64,000 nt of DNA from Simplicispira metamorpha (GTDB taxonomy: Bacteria; Pseudomonadota; Gammaproteobacteria; Burkholderiales; Burkholderiaceae_C), in contig NZ_SLXH01000022.1 of assembly GCF_004341365.1 (NCBI RefSeq), positions 1 through 64,000 of the forward strand. The letters are read 5' to 3'. A model generated the notes under the pieces. That model was not told where the DNA came from. It did not search any database and was given only the letters and a program-made list of their open reading frames with translations. This document shows, one piece after another, positions 52,386 through 61,248 of this stretch. The translations under genes and the position numbers were made by a program. Position 1 is the stretch's first letter. Each line of letters opens with the position of its first letter.

Positions 52386-52829
52386 ATGGGACTTTTGGAT
52401 TTTGTTGGTGACTTTGTTGGTGGCGCAGTTGATATCGCGGGTAGCGTTGTGGGCGGTGCAGTTGATATTGCCGGAGGCGTAGTTGGTGGCGCCATCGACG
52501 TTGCTGGCGATGTTGTTGACGTTGTTGTCGAAAACCCCGGTAAAACACTGCTTGTAGTAGCGGGAACTGTTGCCACTGGTGGTGTCGCATTAGTTGCTGC
52601 TCCCACACTTGCAGCTGCAGCCGGTGCTGCAGGGTGGCTTGGAGCAGCCAGTACTGGCACAGCAATCAGCACGCTGTCTGGAGTGGCCCTTACAAATGCT
52701 TCTTTGGCAGCCGTTGGTGGCGGTGCTTTAGCTGCAGGTGGTGGCGGCATGGCTGCTGGTACAGCGGTTATTGCTGGTACAGGTGCCGTTGCTGGCGGTG
52801 CAGTATCGGCAGCGTTGTCAAAGCAGTAA
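52386..52829 (+). CDS. Glycine/alanine-rich hydrophobic protein (glycine-zipper-like)
   Basis: A GGGAGATAAATC precedes the ATG. The 147-residue protein is built from near-repeats of about 11 residues: DFVGGAVDIAGSVVGGAVDI, AGGVVGGAIDVAGDVVDVVV, then hydrophobic segments LLVVAGTVATGGVALVAAPT and a GGGALAAGGGGMAAGTAVIA region. Lack of charge and frequent small residues suggest closely packed membrane helices or an amyloid-like fold. Glycine-zipper proteins include pore-forming toxins, bacteriocins and colicin-like transport factors. No signal peptide is evident. A second frame continues just downstream. Confidence 0.65.
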   Translation: MGLLDFVGDFVGGAVDIAGSVVGGAVDIAGGVVGGAIDVAGDVVDVVVENPGKTLLVVAGTVATGGVALVAAPTLAAAAGAAGWLGAASTGTAISTLSGVALTNASLAAVGGGALAAGGGGMAAGTAVIAGTGAVAGGAVSAALSKQ

Positions 52830-53091
52830 GTTAAACGGAACAGGGCAGTCAAGCCGACCTGAGCTGGAGCTGCTCGGTGGCGACGAGTTGCTCTACGGAA
52901 TTGCCGTCGCTTACTTGATTGCCAACGGCATGCCACTTGGGACAATCGCTCCTGCGCCTCACCAGCTTACCGAGTTGCGCCGCCGAATTCAGGCTTACCT
53001 CGGATGGGAGGGCAGCGCAGGAAGCCGAACCCTATCTGTCGGCGTGGTCAATTATCTGCAGGAGAACGTCCTGGCGGCCAGCAAACGCTAG
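52738..53091 (+). CDS. Possible small protein downstream of the glycine-rich gene
   Basis: The C-terminal 85 codons (GGDELLYGIAVAYLIANGMP, LTELRRRIQAYLGWEGSAG, LSVGVVNYLQENVLAA) look like a real soluble helical protein. The ORF's first ATG (52738) lies inside the glycine-rich gene and gives an unlikely N-terminus, so a non-ATG start near 52830-52895 is more plausible. It converges on and overlaps the end of the next minus-strand gene by a few nt. Confidence 0.35.
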   Translation: MVAAWLLVQRLLLVQVPLLAVQYRQRCQSSKLNGTGQSSRPELELLGGDELLYGIAVAYLIANGMPLGTIAPAPHQLTELRRRIQAYLGWEGSAGSRTLSVGVVNYLQENVLAASKR

Positions 53092-53954
53092 CCTGCGCTG
53101 TAGGGTGCCAAGCCCTGCCGCGCAGGCTTGGCTAGAAGAAGATGGTGGCTGGGACGGGGACCGGTCAGTGCTCGTGACGACCGCGCCGCCAAGGTACCGT
53201 AGCTGCGGGTCAAGGGCATCAACGGCCACCACGCAGCATCGCTCCACATGCTTGTGTTGAACACCTCAGAGCCGAGCTGCTCCGCACCTTCCAGGAACTT
53301 GCCAGGCTGGCGTCTGTCCCTTGCACGAACCGCCAGAGCTGTGTGGGCCCACTCGGGCCCAACGAGCACGATGGTGTCCTTTCCATCTCGCACCCGCTTG
53401 CTATCGCGAATGCGCCAGGCAATCTTCTGGACCTCGCGCTCAACGTTCTGCTGTTCGAACGGCGTCAATGACAAAAGGGCGCCAGTCAACTCGCTCCAGC
53501 CCGTCATTGGACGTTTTGAAATCTGCTCGCACAGGCGATTGAACCAGGCGATGGTCGCTCGGCGTGGCTTTCGGGCGTGCTCACCTTCATCCTTGGCCGT
53601 GTAGTACTTGTCCAGCCGTGCGGAGTAGCCGTTCAGGGTGATGTTCTGCGCACCCGGCGGGAGCCCACCGAAGTTCAGCGAGGTGTCCAGGTACAGACCC
53701 AGCATGTCAAGCTCGTCACCAACAACTTGTTGGGCCAGCATGGTAGAGGCGCGTTGGCGGATGTAGTGCAGCCTGACGTGAGGTTCCTCCAAGAGGTCGA
53801 TGAGGACCTCCAGGTCTGCCAGCGAGAGGCAAGGTGCAAGTGGGTACTGGTTGGACAGCACCCCAGCGTGTGCCACGATGGAGGGAACGCTCTGCACGGT
53901 CGCAAAGTCCTGTAATCTCACAGACAAGCGAACTACTGCGCTGACCTTCTCCAA
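53088..53954 (-). CDS. Hypothetical protein, perhaps N-terminally truncated
   Basis: The 288-residue protein contains CLSLADLEVLIDLLEEPHVR, LHYIRQRAS and VVGDELDMLGLYLDTSLNF, a helical pattern I associate with the C-terminal halves of larger uncharacterised bacterial proteins, so the 5' part may be lost. The last 60 residues are Ser/Arg/Pro-rich. No catalytic motif is visible. It lies between the glycine-rich gene and the CBASS operon. Confidence 0.5.
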   Translation of the reverse strand: MEKVSAVVRLSVRLQDFATVQSVPSIVAHAGVLSNQYPLAPCLSLADLEVLIDLLEEPHVRLHYIRQRASTMLAQQVVGDELDMLGLYLDTSLNFGGLPPGAQNITLNGYSARLDKYYTAKDEGEHARKPRRATIAWFNRLCEQISKRPMTGWSELTGALLSLTPFEQQNVEREVQKIAWRIRDSKRVRDGKDTIVLVGPEWAHTALAVRARDRRQPGKFLEGAEQLGSEVFNTSMWSDAAWWPLMPLTRSYGTLAARSSRALTGPRPSHHLLLAKPARQGLAPYSAG

Positions 53955-54135
53955 TGACAGCGGGAATCCCTACCGACGGCCCTGTTCTGCGTAACTGCCT
54001 TCGCCGCCAGCGTCTTGCTAGCGGCAAAGGCCAGGAAGGTGGAGCGGCAGCTGCGAACCCTCTAAAGGGAGCCCACCTCAGCATTGAAATCCACAAATCC
54101 GACTTTATCTATATGTAATGAAAACGCATTAACAC

Positions 54136-55251
54136 ATGAACCTCACTTGGCTCAAGAGCCTTATCGACCAGTTGGTCTCATTCGTTCTGCGTCCGCGCCA
54201 CCTTGGGGTCAAGCTCCTGGAGGTCAGTACGCTCGTGCTTCTAGGGCTGGCGGGTGGGTTCGCCTTTGAGCTGCGGGGGTTCGCCGACATTGAGGTCCTG
54301 AAGTTCTCCTCTGGTGAGGGTCTGCCTGGTTACCTGGTGTCATTGACGGCCTATATGGCGCTGGTGACTTGGGTCATCGGCCTCGCGATGGTGGTCAGCA
54401 GCTTCCGCCGCGAGCGAACCGAAGCGGACGCCCGCCGTGTGCTAGTGGTCGAATTGCGCGGGCTGATGGATACGTCGGACCGCCCGTTGCTCAGCAGCTT
54501 GCCCCGAACGGTGGTCGGGCGGCCCATCGACTGCCACATCGACGTGCGGCAACTTGTCTCCGCGAAGCCACCGCAGGTGCAGGAAGCCCTGAACGAGCTC
54601 GCCCACATTCGGCGGTCGCTGCGGCAGCACCGCGGCGACACCTCCCGCGAGAACGTCACAGTGGTCGTGGGTGGCATCATGCAGGTTCCCCTCCAGTTCT
54701 ATGCGGGCACGCTCATTGACGATGAAGGTGCCGTGCAGCTTTTCGACTGGGAGCGCAACGAGAAGCGCTGGAAAGCCCTGACGGAGAGCGACGATAAGAG
54801 TCGTTTCGCTGTAACAGGCATGAATTCCGTTGACGATGCCCCCGAGGTCGTTCTCGCGGTTTCAGCATCGTACGAAGTCGCCTTCAAGGACATCGCCGCG
54901 ACGTTCCCGGGCCTTCCGGTTGTGCATCTTGCGCGGCCGAACCCGCTGCCGAACGCGTTGTGGTCCGAGGCGAATCAGGCGGCGCTCACGCATCAGTTCC
55001 TGCAGGCACTCGCCGCACTGGCCAATTACGGCGTCAGGACGGTGCATCTGATTCTGGCCGCGCCGGCTACCCTGTCCATCCGCTTTGGCATGGCCTACGA
55101 CGGGCGGAACATGCCGCAGCTTCGTTGCTACCAGCGAGAAGCTGGCCAGCTCCCGCCCTATCCCTGGAGCGTCCAGATGCCCAAGGACGACCAACCGGTT
55201 AAGTTTCTGGCCACCTCCTTGCACTCCGAAGACCCCGCCCTCGCCGCCTAA
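54136..55251 (+). CDS. cap14: 2TM-SAVED CBASS effector (Cap14-like)
   Basis: The 371-residue protein has two hydrophobic helices near 28-46 (LLEVSTLVLLGLAGGFAFEL) and 71-90 (MALVTWVIGLAMVVSSF), then a SAVED domain that binds cyclic oligonucleotides. The SAVED part shows VVLAVSASYEVAFKDIAATF, VVHLARPNPLP, HQFLQALAALANYGVRTVHL and LILAAPATLSIRFGMA, the typical closing motif. On binding a cyclic di- or trinucleotide such effectors disrupt the inner membrane and kill the infected cell. It is the first gene of the CBASS operon, 13 nt before the CD-NTase gene. Confidence 0.85.
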   Translation: MNLTWLKSLIDQLVSFVLRPRHLGVKLLEVSTLVLLGLAGGFAFELRGFADIEVLKFSSGEGLPGYLVSLTAYMALVTWVIGLAMVVSSFRRERTEADARRVLVVELRGLMDTSDRPLLSSLPRTVVGRPIDCHIDVRQLVSAKPPQVQEALNELAHIRRSLRQHRGDTSRENVTVVVGGIMQVPLQFYAGTLIDDEGAVQLFDWERNEKRWKALTESDDKSRFAVTGMNSVDDAPEVVLAVSASYEVAFKDIAATFPGLPVVHLARPNPLPNALWSEANQAALTHQFLQALAALANYGVRTVHLILAAPATLSIRFGMAYDGRNMPQLRCYQREAGQLPPYPWSVQMPKDDQPVKFLATSLHSEDPALAA

Positions 55252-55264
55252 CCCTGGAGCCCCT

Positions 55265-56512
55265 ATGGACCCGCAGACCGCGCCTCCCCAGCCTTCGCCA
55301 AAGCGTCGCCTCGTCCTCGAGGCGCTCGCTGCGCGCAACGAGAACCAACAGTGGGAGGACTTCATCGCCCGCATGCTGCTCAAACTCGAGCTCACGCCCG
55401 AGAAGCAGGCGGCCGCTAGGAAGCGCTATGAAGAGTTGGGCCGCCACGTTGCACGACACATGGGCATCGGAGAGACAGACGCCCACGTCGTAGTGCAAGG
55501 CTCGATGAGGACGCAGACAACCATTGCTGGAGACGGCCGTGAGAAGTTCGACCTGGACATCGTGGTCAAGCTGTGCGGTGCAGAGTTCCAAGGCCTCAAG
55601 CACTCCGAGGATTTTTTCCAGAGGTTCGGCGCAGCGCTCCATGGCATAGAGGGCGCTGGCACGCCAGAGCCAAAGAACCGCTGCTGGCGGCTGCAGTACC
55701 CCGGAGAGCCGTTCTACTTCGACGTCACGCCGGCCATCCCGCTATCTGAGGAAATCACTGGCACGGACCTGCGGGTGCGCGACAAGAAGAAGGTCTGGAG
55801 CCCGTCCAATCCCGAGGAGTTCGCCGACTGGTTCTGCACAATTGCCAATAAGCGCTTCGCCTTCCAGGAACGCATGGTCAAGTCCGCCCTCGCGTTTGAA
55901 GCCAGGACGACCGTAGACCCGCTGCCTCAGACCAAGGTGGCACTGGACGACATCCTGCGACGCCTTGTGCAGTTGATGAAATTGCACCGGGACGGCTATT
56001 ACAAGAACTTGCCCGACGCGCAAGGCGACGCCCGCCCCATCTCCGTCATCCTGGTCACGCTGGCCACTCACGCATACAACGAGATGGTCACCAACGAGCG
56101 CCACAACTACTCCTCCGCCATTGAGGTGGCGCTGGAGGTCATTGACCGGATGCCCCGGTTCATCCGGCGTGTCAACGGGCTCGCCTTTGTGGACAACCCA
56201 GCGTTACCCGGCCGAGCCGGCGAGAACTTCGCCGACCGCTGGAACACGGACGGCGGCATGCGCGCCAAGGAGTTCAAGACTTGGCATGAACGGCTGGTGG
56301 AGGACCTTGAGGCTATGTTCTCCGAGGAATACACCAAGCGCACCGAAGGCCGCATCCGCGCCGTATTCGGCGCGCCGGGCGTCCAGGCCTGGAAGGACAG
56401 CCAACCCTCCATGCCGACCATCTTGAGCGGCCTGCTGGCAACGGCCCCCTCCCAGCCGCGTAGCCAGCCCCAGGCACCCCGCAGCAGTGGGTCGAGGGAC
56501 ACGCTTGCCTGA
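55265..56512 (+). CDS. cdn: CBASS cyclic nucleotide synthase (CD-NTase)
   Basis: The ATG at 55265 follows the effector gene by 13 nt; the open frame extends further upstream but overlaps it. The 415-residue protein has the Pol-beta-like signature: VVQGSMRTQTTI near 77-88 with the GS motif, FDLDIVVKL near 98 with the two metal Asp, and FYFDVTPAIPL near 150 with the third acidic residue. The C-terminal tail is flexible (Pro/Gln/Ser-rich, ending RDTLA), fitting its role as the substrate conjugated by the E1/E2 enzyme in type II CBASS. Its clade and product cannot be read from the sequence by eye. Confidence 0.9.
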   Translation: MDPQTAPPQPSPKRRLVLEALAARNENQQWEDFIARMLLKLELTPEKQAAARKRYEELGRHVARHMGIGETDAHVVVQGSMRTQTTIAGDGREKFDLDIVVKLCGAEFQGLKHSEDFFQRFGAALHGIEGAGTPEPKNRCWRLQYPGEPFYFDVTPAIPLSEEITGTDLRVRDKKKVWSPSNPEEFADWFCTIANKRFAFQERMVKSALAFEARTTVDPLPQTKVALDDILRRLVQLMKLHRDGYYKNLPDAQGDARPISVILVTLATHAYNEMVTNERHNYSSAIEVALEVIDRMPRFIRRVNGLAFVDNPALPGRAGENFADRWNTDGGMRAKEFKTWHERLVEDLEAMFSEEYTKRTEGRIRAVFGAPGVQAWKDSQPSMPTILSGLLATAPSQPRSQPQAPRSSGSRDTLA

Positions 56513-58238
56513 CCATGCTGTCGCACTGACCCACTTCGACAAGGCTGCGGCCGCTGTCGAGGCGTGGCTGGATGGGCCCGGCGCCGCCTTCGCGACGCGC
56601 ACCCGCCAGCTAGACCCGCGCCGCAAGGCCGCCTCCTGGGACATTGAACTGCAGCACGCGGCCCATGGGCGTCAGCGCATCAGCATCTACATTACCCGGG
56701 ACTTCCCGGCGACGCCGCCGCAGGTCCGCTTCGACAAGAGCTTGTGTCTTATCCTGCCTCATATCGAGGAGGACGGCAGGTTCTGTCATGGTGTAGAGGC
56801 TGTTCCGGCCGACTTTGCAGACCCGATTGAGGCGATGAAGGAGGTGCTCCGGCGGCTTGGCGCCTTCTGGGCCAGCTCCCATGACCCTGCTTGGGTGGTT
56901 AACGAGTTTCAACGAGAAAGCCTGTCATACTGGTTCCGTTTTTGCCTTCAGCAGAAGTCCGTCCGAGGGGCGCCCGGTGCCTCTAGCATCCGCATCTGCC
57001 TAACAGAACTCGAGGGAGCCGCCGAGGGACGAGTTGCCGCGTACTTCAAAAAGGACCAGAAGGCGCGCAGCGACCTCATGGTGGCCACGGTCGGTGAAGC
57101 TGACCCCCATGGGCTTGCTGTGCGGCACGAATGGGCTCAAGGCACGCTCGCCCGCGGCGCCGCGCTCTTTGTGCCATTGCCTGTCAACCAAGCCTGGGCC
57201 CCGCAGAACTGGCCGAGGACGTTGGACCAACTTGAGCATTTGGTGGCCCAAGCCACCGACCAGACGCTGTCCGTGAAGCAGTGGCTTGAGAACAACCAAG
57301 AAAAGTCAAAGGCGTTCCTCGTGGTGCTCGTGCAGGGCAAGACTTGCTACGGCTACTTGGTCTATCCGCCACCCGTTAAGCACGTTATGGAGGCAACCAT
57401 CTTCCCGATGCCTCTCGACCGTGTGGATGCTAATTGGGCTCTGGCGCGAGACTACGGAATCGATGTGCTGGAGCTGCGGCGCAAGAGGCGCGTCCTAGTC
57501 CTTGGGTGCGGGTCACTCGGAACACCGGTCGTGGAGCTCCTCGCACGGGGGGGCTTCGGGGAACTTCACTTAGTGGACAAGGAGTTTTTCAGTTCAGAGA
57601 ACGTCGCTCGGCACCTCCTGGGCGCGAAGGACATAAGCGCCGCCAAATCTCACGAGCTCGCCAAGCGGATTCGGCAGCAGGTGCCGGGCATTGCGCTCAA
57701 GGCTTACCGCGCCCCGGCGATAGATTGGATTCACGACCAGTGCAAGCCCGGGGCGTACGACATGGTCGTGGACTGCACGGGGGAGAGCACCGTCCGGACC
57801 GCACTGGCTTATCTACGGCAAAAGAGCCTGGGGCCTTGCGTAGTGGCTCACGCCTGGATGGAGCCATTCTGCGCCGCGGCGCATGTCGTGCTGCTGCAGC
57901 CCGGTGACGACTGGCCGGCGACCGACCCGCGAGACAAGGTTAATGTCGCCAGGTGGCCTAACGACACCCGCGTGCAGCTCCCAGCTTGTAATGCCGGCTT
58001 TCACCCATACGGTGCTGCGGACGTGTTCCAGGCGGCAGGATTCGTGGCCGAGAGGCTGCTGGCTGCCATCGACGGCAAAGTCTCGCAATCGGTCGTTTGC
58101 AGCTGGGTGCGTTCTGCCACCTTCTTCGAACAGCTCGGGGTTGATGTTCAGCTTGGTCCCCTGGTGCCGTCGGCGGTTTCCGGCATGGACGCCGTGCAGA
58201 CCACGCGCAAGTACTCGGACGTCTTCGGCAATGGCTAG
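56487..58238 (+). CDS. cap2: Cap2-type E2-E1 fusion enzyme
   Basis: The GTG start at 56487 lies inside the 3' end of the CD-NTase gene (26-nt overlap). Residues about 20-160 are an E2-like fold (ISIYITRDFPATPPQVRFD, then GRFCHGVEA with the probable catalytic Cys near 98). Residues about 320-560 are a ThiF/E1 domain: VLVLGCGSLGTPVVELLARG near 338-357, ENVARHLLG, MVVDCTGESTVRTAL and LPACNAGFHPYGAAD near 500, where the E1 Cys probably lies. Cap2 primes the CD-NTase by conjugating its C-terminus to a target. Confidence 0.9.
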   Translation: MGRGTRLPDHAVALTHFDKAAAAVEAWLDGPGAAFATRTRQLDPRRKAASWDIELQHAAHGRQRISIYITRDFPATPPQVRFDKSLCLILPHIEEDGRFCHGVEAVPADFADPIEAMKEVLRRLGAFWASSHDPAWVVNEFQRESLSYWFRFCLQQKSVRGAPGASSIRICLTELEGAAEGRVAAYFKKDQKARSDLMVATVGEADPHGLAVRHEWAQGTLARGAALFVPLPVNQAWAPQNWPRTLDQLEHLVAQATDQTLSVKQWLENNQEKSKAFLVVLVQGKTCYGYLVYPPPVKHVMEATIFPMPLDRVDANWALARDYGIDVLELRRKRRVLVLGCGSLGTPVVELLARGGFGELHLVDKEFFSSENVARHLLGAKDISAAKSHELAKRIRQQVPGIALKAYRAPAIDWIHDQCKPGAYDMVVDCTGESTVRTALAYLRQKSLGPCVVAHAWMEPFCAAAHVVLLQPGDDWPATDPRDKVNVARWPNDTRVQLPACNAGFHPYGAADVFQAAGFVAERLLAAIDGKVSQSVVCSWVRSATFFEQLGVDVQLGPLVPSAVSGMDAVQTTRKYSDVFGNG

Positions 58239-59292
58239 CAACACGCTCATCTACCGAATCCCCGGAGCATCTTGGGTACTGGAACTACCGGTCGAAGCGC
58301 TCGAGACACTTCAGTCGCACACACAGCGTCGCTGGTGGTCCAAGGAGGCGGCAGGGCAGCTTTTCTCCGCCGCCCCAGGGCAGTCCTCAGTGCGAGTGGA
58401 TGCAGTCACCCGGCTGCCACCAAAAGTGGCGTCCCGGACGGGAATGCGATTGGACATCCCGGCAGTGGTCAAGGAGCGCGAGCTGCTGTTCAAGGAGGGC
58501 CTGCATTGCCTGGGGTTCTGGCATACACATCCGGAGCCGACGCCCTCGCCTTCCTCCGACGACATCGCTCTGGCGGCTGAACACGCCCGCGCTGGCCAAT
58601 CGGGATTCACCGGTTTGGTCTTCGCCATCCTGGGCACGGCCCCAGCTCCCGACGGTCTCGGCGTTTGGGTCCATGACGGGACGGCGCTCTGGCGAGCCCT
58701 TCCAGAGAAACCAGCGCCGGCGCCCTCTCCGGCGGGCGCTGCTATCCTGAATCCAATGCGCGAGCACTACATCTCAGTTGACATCGAGACGTCCGGTCCC
58801 ATCCCGGGCGATTACAGCATCCTCTCGTTGGGAGCATGCGCAGTAGACAACGACGAGAAAACGTTCTATGCTGAGCTCAAGCCCCTGAACGACAACTCAG
58901 TGCCGGAAGCTCTGGCAGTGACTGGATTCACTCTCGAGGAGCTTGCGCGCGATGGGGTCGAACCTCGCGTGGCGGTGGCGAACTTTGCCGTCTGGCTTGC
59001 GAAGACCGTTCCTTCCGGAGCCAAGCCAGTTTTCGTTGGCCTGAACGCCCCGTTCGACTGGAGCTTCGTAAACTACTACTTCGTACACTTCGGCGGTGCC
59101 AATCCGTTCGGTCACTCGGCTCTGGACATCAAGGCGCTGTACATGGGCGCTACTGGCTGCTTGTGGGCGCAAACCACGTCAGCCCAAATGGCAAATAGAC
59201 TTCACCCCAAAAAGAAGGGGACGCACAACGCACTGGACGATGCTCTATACCAAGCCGAACTTTTCAGGCTGGTGCGCGGCTTGCCCGGCTAA
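58231..59292 (+). CDS. Cap3-type JAB peptidase fused to a DEDDh 3'-5' exonuclease
   Basis: The ATG at 58231 overlaps the E1 gene stop by eight nt. Residues about 1-160 are a JAB/MPN metalloprotease: a candidate catalytic Glu in WSKEAAGQLF, and GFWHTHPEPTPSPSSDD with the zinc-binding HxH and Asp. Residues about 176-353 are a DEDDh exonuclease: ISVDIETSG (ExoI), GLNAPFDWSF (ExoII) and THNALDDALYQAELF (ExoIII), with all catalytic residues present. A Pro/Ala-rich linker joins them. Cap3 normally removes the conjugated CD-NTase; a fused exonuclease is not part of the standard type II set. A separate internal start at 58756 for the exonuclease is possible. Confidence 0.85.
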   Translation: MASNTLIYRIPGASWVLELPVEALETLQSHTQRRWWSKEAAGQLFSAAPGQSSVRVDAVTRLPPKVASRTGMRLDIPAVVKERELLFKEGLHCLGFWHTHPEPTPSPSSDDIALAAEHARAGQSGFTGLVFAILGTAPAPDGLGVWVHDGTALWRALPEKPAPAPSPAGAAILNPMREHYISVDIETSGPIPGDYSILSLGACAVDNDEKTFYAELKPLNDNSVPEALAVTGFTLEELARDGVEPRVAVANFAVWLAKTVPSGAKPVFVGLNAPFDWSFVNYYFVHFGGANPFGHSALDIKALYMGATGCLWAQTTSAQMANRLHPKKKGTHNALDDALYQAELFRLVRGLPG

Positions 59293-59517
59293 CGCCTGAG
59301 AACACACTGATGCATCCGCTCGTCATCGCTGGCGCGGCGGGTGTCAAGCGCACCCCACATCTGGAGGGACTTAATTGCAGTTGAGGGACTTTACAGGGGT
59401 GTCAAGGTCGGATGGAGAGTTCGAGAGCAAGTAGCGCACTTGCACAAGCTGTTGGCCGCTCTCCGCATGACGTAAACTTTGAGCCAAGCTACGGTGGGAA
59501 CTAGCAAAGGAGATAGT

Positions 59518-61248
59518 TTGGCGCGCATCCGCAAGATAGAAATTCGAAATTTTCGGGCGGTCTGTTCCCTGGAATGGTGTCCGTCTCCCGGGGTGAACTG
59601 CCTCATTGGCCCGGGTGACAGCGGCAAGTCCACCATCCTTGATGCCATCGACTTCTGCCTTGGTGCCCGTCGAAACCTGGCTATTGCAGACACCGACTTT
59701 CACGCGCTTGATGTCACTCAGCCTATCGGCATCGCTGTGACGCTTGGTGATTTGGCAGACTCGATGCTGAGCATCGAAAGTTATGGCGAGTACCTTCGGG
59801 GATTCGATGCGGCTACTGGCAACGTCGAGGACGAGCCCCGTAAAGGGCTGGAAACCGTCCTGACCGTTCACTTTGCGGTCAGGGCTGACCTTGAACCCGT
59901 TTGGTCGCTTTTTTCAGAGCGGACAGCGAGCGTAGACCCTCCTCGTGGCCTACCTTGGAAGGAGCGTGCGGCCATCGCGCCCTCTCGCCTAGGAAATCAT
60001 CCCAGTTCAAACTTGTCTTGGACAAGAGGTTCAGTGCTGAACCGACTCTTCGAGGAGAGAGCAGACATCGGTGCGGAGCTGGTTCAAGCTGCACGTGAGG
60101 CCAGAGCCGGATTTGGCACTAAAGCTGCACCGCAGTTGGCGGCAACCCTGAAGACGGTCACCGACACGGCAAACGGGCTCGGAGTCTCCGTTGGGAGCAG
60201 GGCGACCGCGCTGCTTGACGCGCATTCGGTGTCGTTTGGTGACGGAGCGATATCACTTCACAACGCAGCGGGTATCCCGCTGCGTTGTCTAGGAACAGGC
60301 TCAACGCGACTGCTGATAGCCGGACTTCATCGTGCCGCAGGGAATACGGCCAACATCGTGTTGGTCGATGAAATTGAGTACGGCCTCGAGCCGCATCGCC
60401 TGACCAGACTGCTGGGCTCATTGGGGGCGAAGGAGACTTCGACGCCGCTTCAAGTGTTCATGACCAGTCATTCGCCTGTTGTCTTGCGCGAGCTGGCTGG
60501 CAGCCAGCTCTTCGTCGTGCGTAGCACTGGCGGGACCCATCAAGCATTGACGGTTGGCGCGAGTGATGATGCTCAGAGCACTATCCGTTGCTACCCCGAA
60601 GCGTTCCTGGCTCGCACAGTCATCGTCTGTGAAGGTGCAAGTGAGGTCGGTCTAATTCGAGGCTTGGATGAGTATTGGACCAGCAAAGGATATCGGTCCC
60701 TTCGCGCCTCTGGGGTTGACTATGTAGATGCGTCCGGCGGCGATGCCGACAGGTGCTTTCGCCGGGCGGCTGCGTTCCAGCAGCTGGGCTACCGTGTCGC
60801 CGCGATGCAGGACAACGATAAAGAGCCGACTGTCGCCTTCGTCGCAGCCTTCGAGGCTGCGGGTGGGTACCACGCGATTTGGCGCGACCGCAGAGCTCTG
60901 GAGGACGAGTTGTTCGCGAGTCTTCCCACGACTGCAGTCACGGCACTACTCCAGAGGGGCCTTGAACTGATGCCTGATGGTGTCGTTGACCAGCACATCC
61001 GTACTCGCTCGTCTGGAAAAATCTCGTTGGCTGTCGTTCAAGCAGAGGGTGCAGCTGGCAGCTATTCGGCTGCGACGCGCGCTGTCCTGGGGGAAGCTTC
61101 CCGAATTCGCAAAGCGGGCTGGTTCAAGTCCATCACCAAGATGGAGGACGTCGCGCGGGACATCGTTGGTCCCGCGCTCGAGCATTCGGATGCCGGATTC
61201 GTAGGCATCATCAATGGCCTGTTCAGTTGGGCCCACGCCGATGCCTGA
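59518..61248 (+). CDS. gajA: GajA, OLD-family nuclease of a Gabija system
   Basis: A TTG at 59518 with AAAGGAG six nt upstream gives MARIRKIEIRNFRAV, the standard start of OLD proteins; the frame from 59479 adds 13 unneeded residues. The ABC-type ATPase half has Walker A IGPGDSGKSTILDAID near 31-46, a signature-like LGTGSTRLLI, Walker B NIVLVDEIEYGLEPH and the H-loop FMTSHSPVVLRE. The TOPRIM half starts with VIVCEGASEVGLIRGL and continues with AAMQDNDKE. GajA nicks DNA when nucleotide levels fall during phage replication. It overlaps gajB by eight nt. Confidence 0.85.
   Translation: MARIRKIEIRNFRAVCSLEWCPSPGVNCLIGPGDSGKSTILDAIDFCLGARRNLAIADTDFHALDVTQPIGIAVTLGDLADSMLSIESYGEYLRGFDAATGNVEDEPRKGLETVLTVHFAVRADLEPVWSLFSERTASVDPPRGLPWKERAAIAPSRLGNHPSSNLSWTRGSVLNRLFEERADIGAELVQAAREARAGFGTKAAPQLAATLKTVTDTANGLGVSVGSRATALLDAHSVSFGDGAISLHNAAGIPLRCLGTGSTRLLIAGLHRAAGNTANIVLVDEIEYGLEPHRLTRLLGSLGAKETSTPLQVFMTSHSPVVLRELAGSQLFVVRSTGGTHQALTVGASDDAQSTIRCYPEAFLARTVIVCEGASEVGLIRGLDEYWTSKGYRSLRASGVDYVDASGGDADRCFRRAAAFQQLGYRVAAMQDNDKEPTVAFVAAFEAAGGYHAIWRDRRALEDELFASLPTTAVTALLQRGLELMPDGVVDQHIRTRSSGKISLAVVQAEGAAGSYSAATRAVLGEASRIRKAGWFKSITKMEDVARDIVGPALEHSDAGFVGIINGLFSWAHADA

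Noticed and set aside
52325-52945. Minus-strand 206-codon frame of Thr/Pro/Ala-rich sequence
   Set aside because: It is the antisense shadow of the glycine/alanine-rich gene; its low complexity mirrors the GGT/GCT codon repeats.
53716-54096. Minus-strand frame as a possible N-terminal extension of the 288-aa hypothetical gene
   Set aside because: It is in a different frame, Arg/Trp/Pro-rich and not protein-like.
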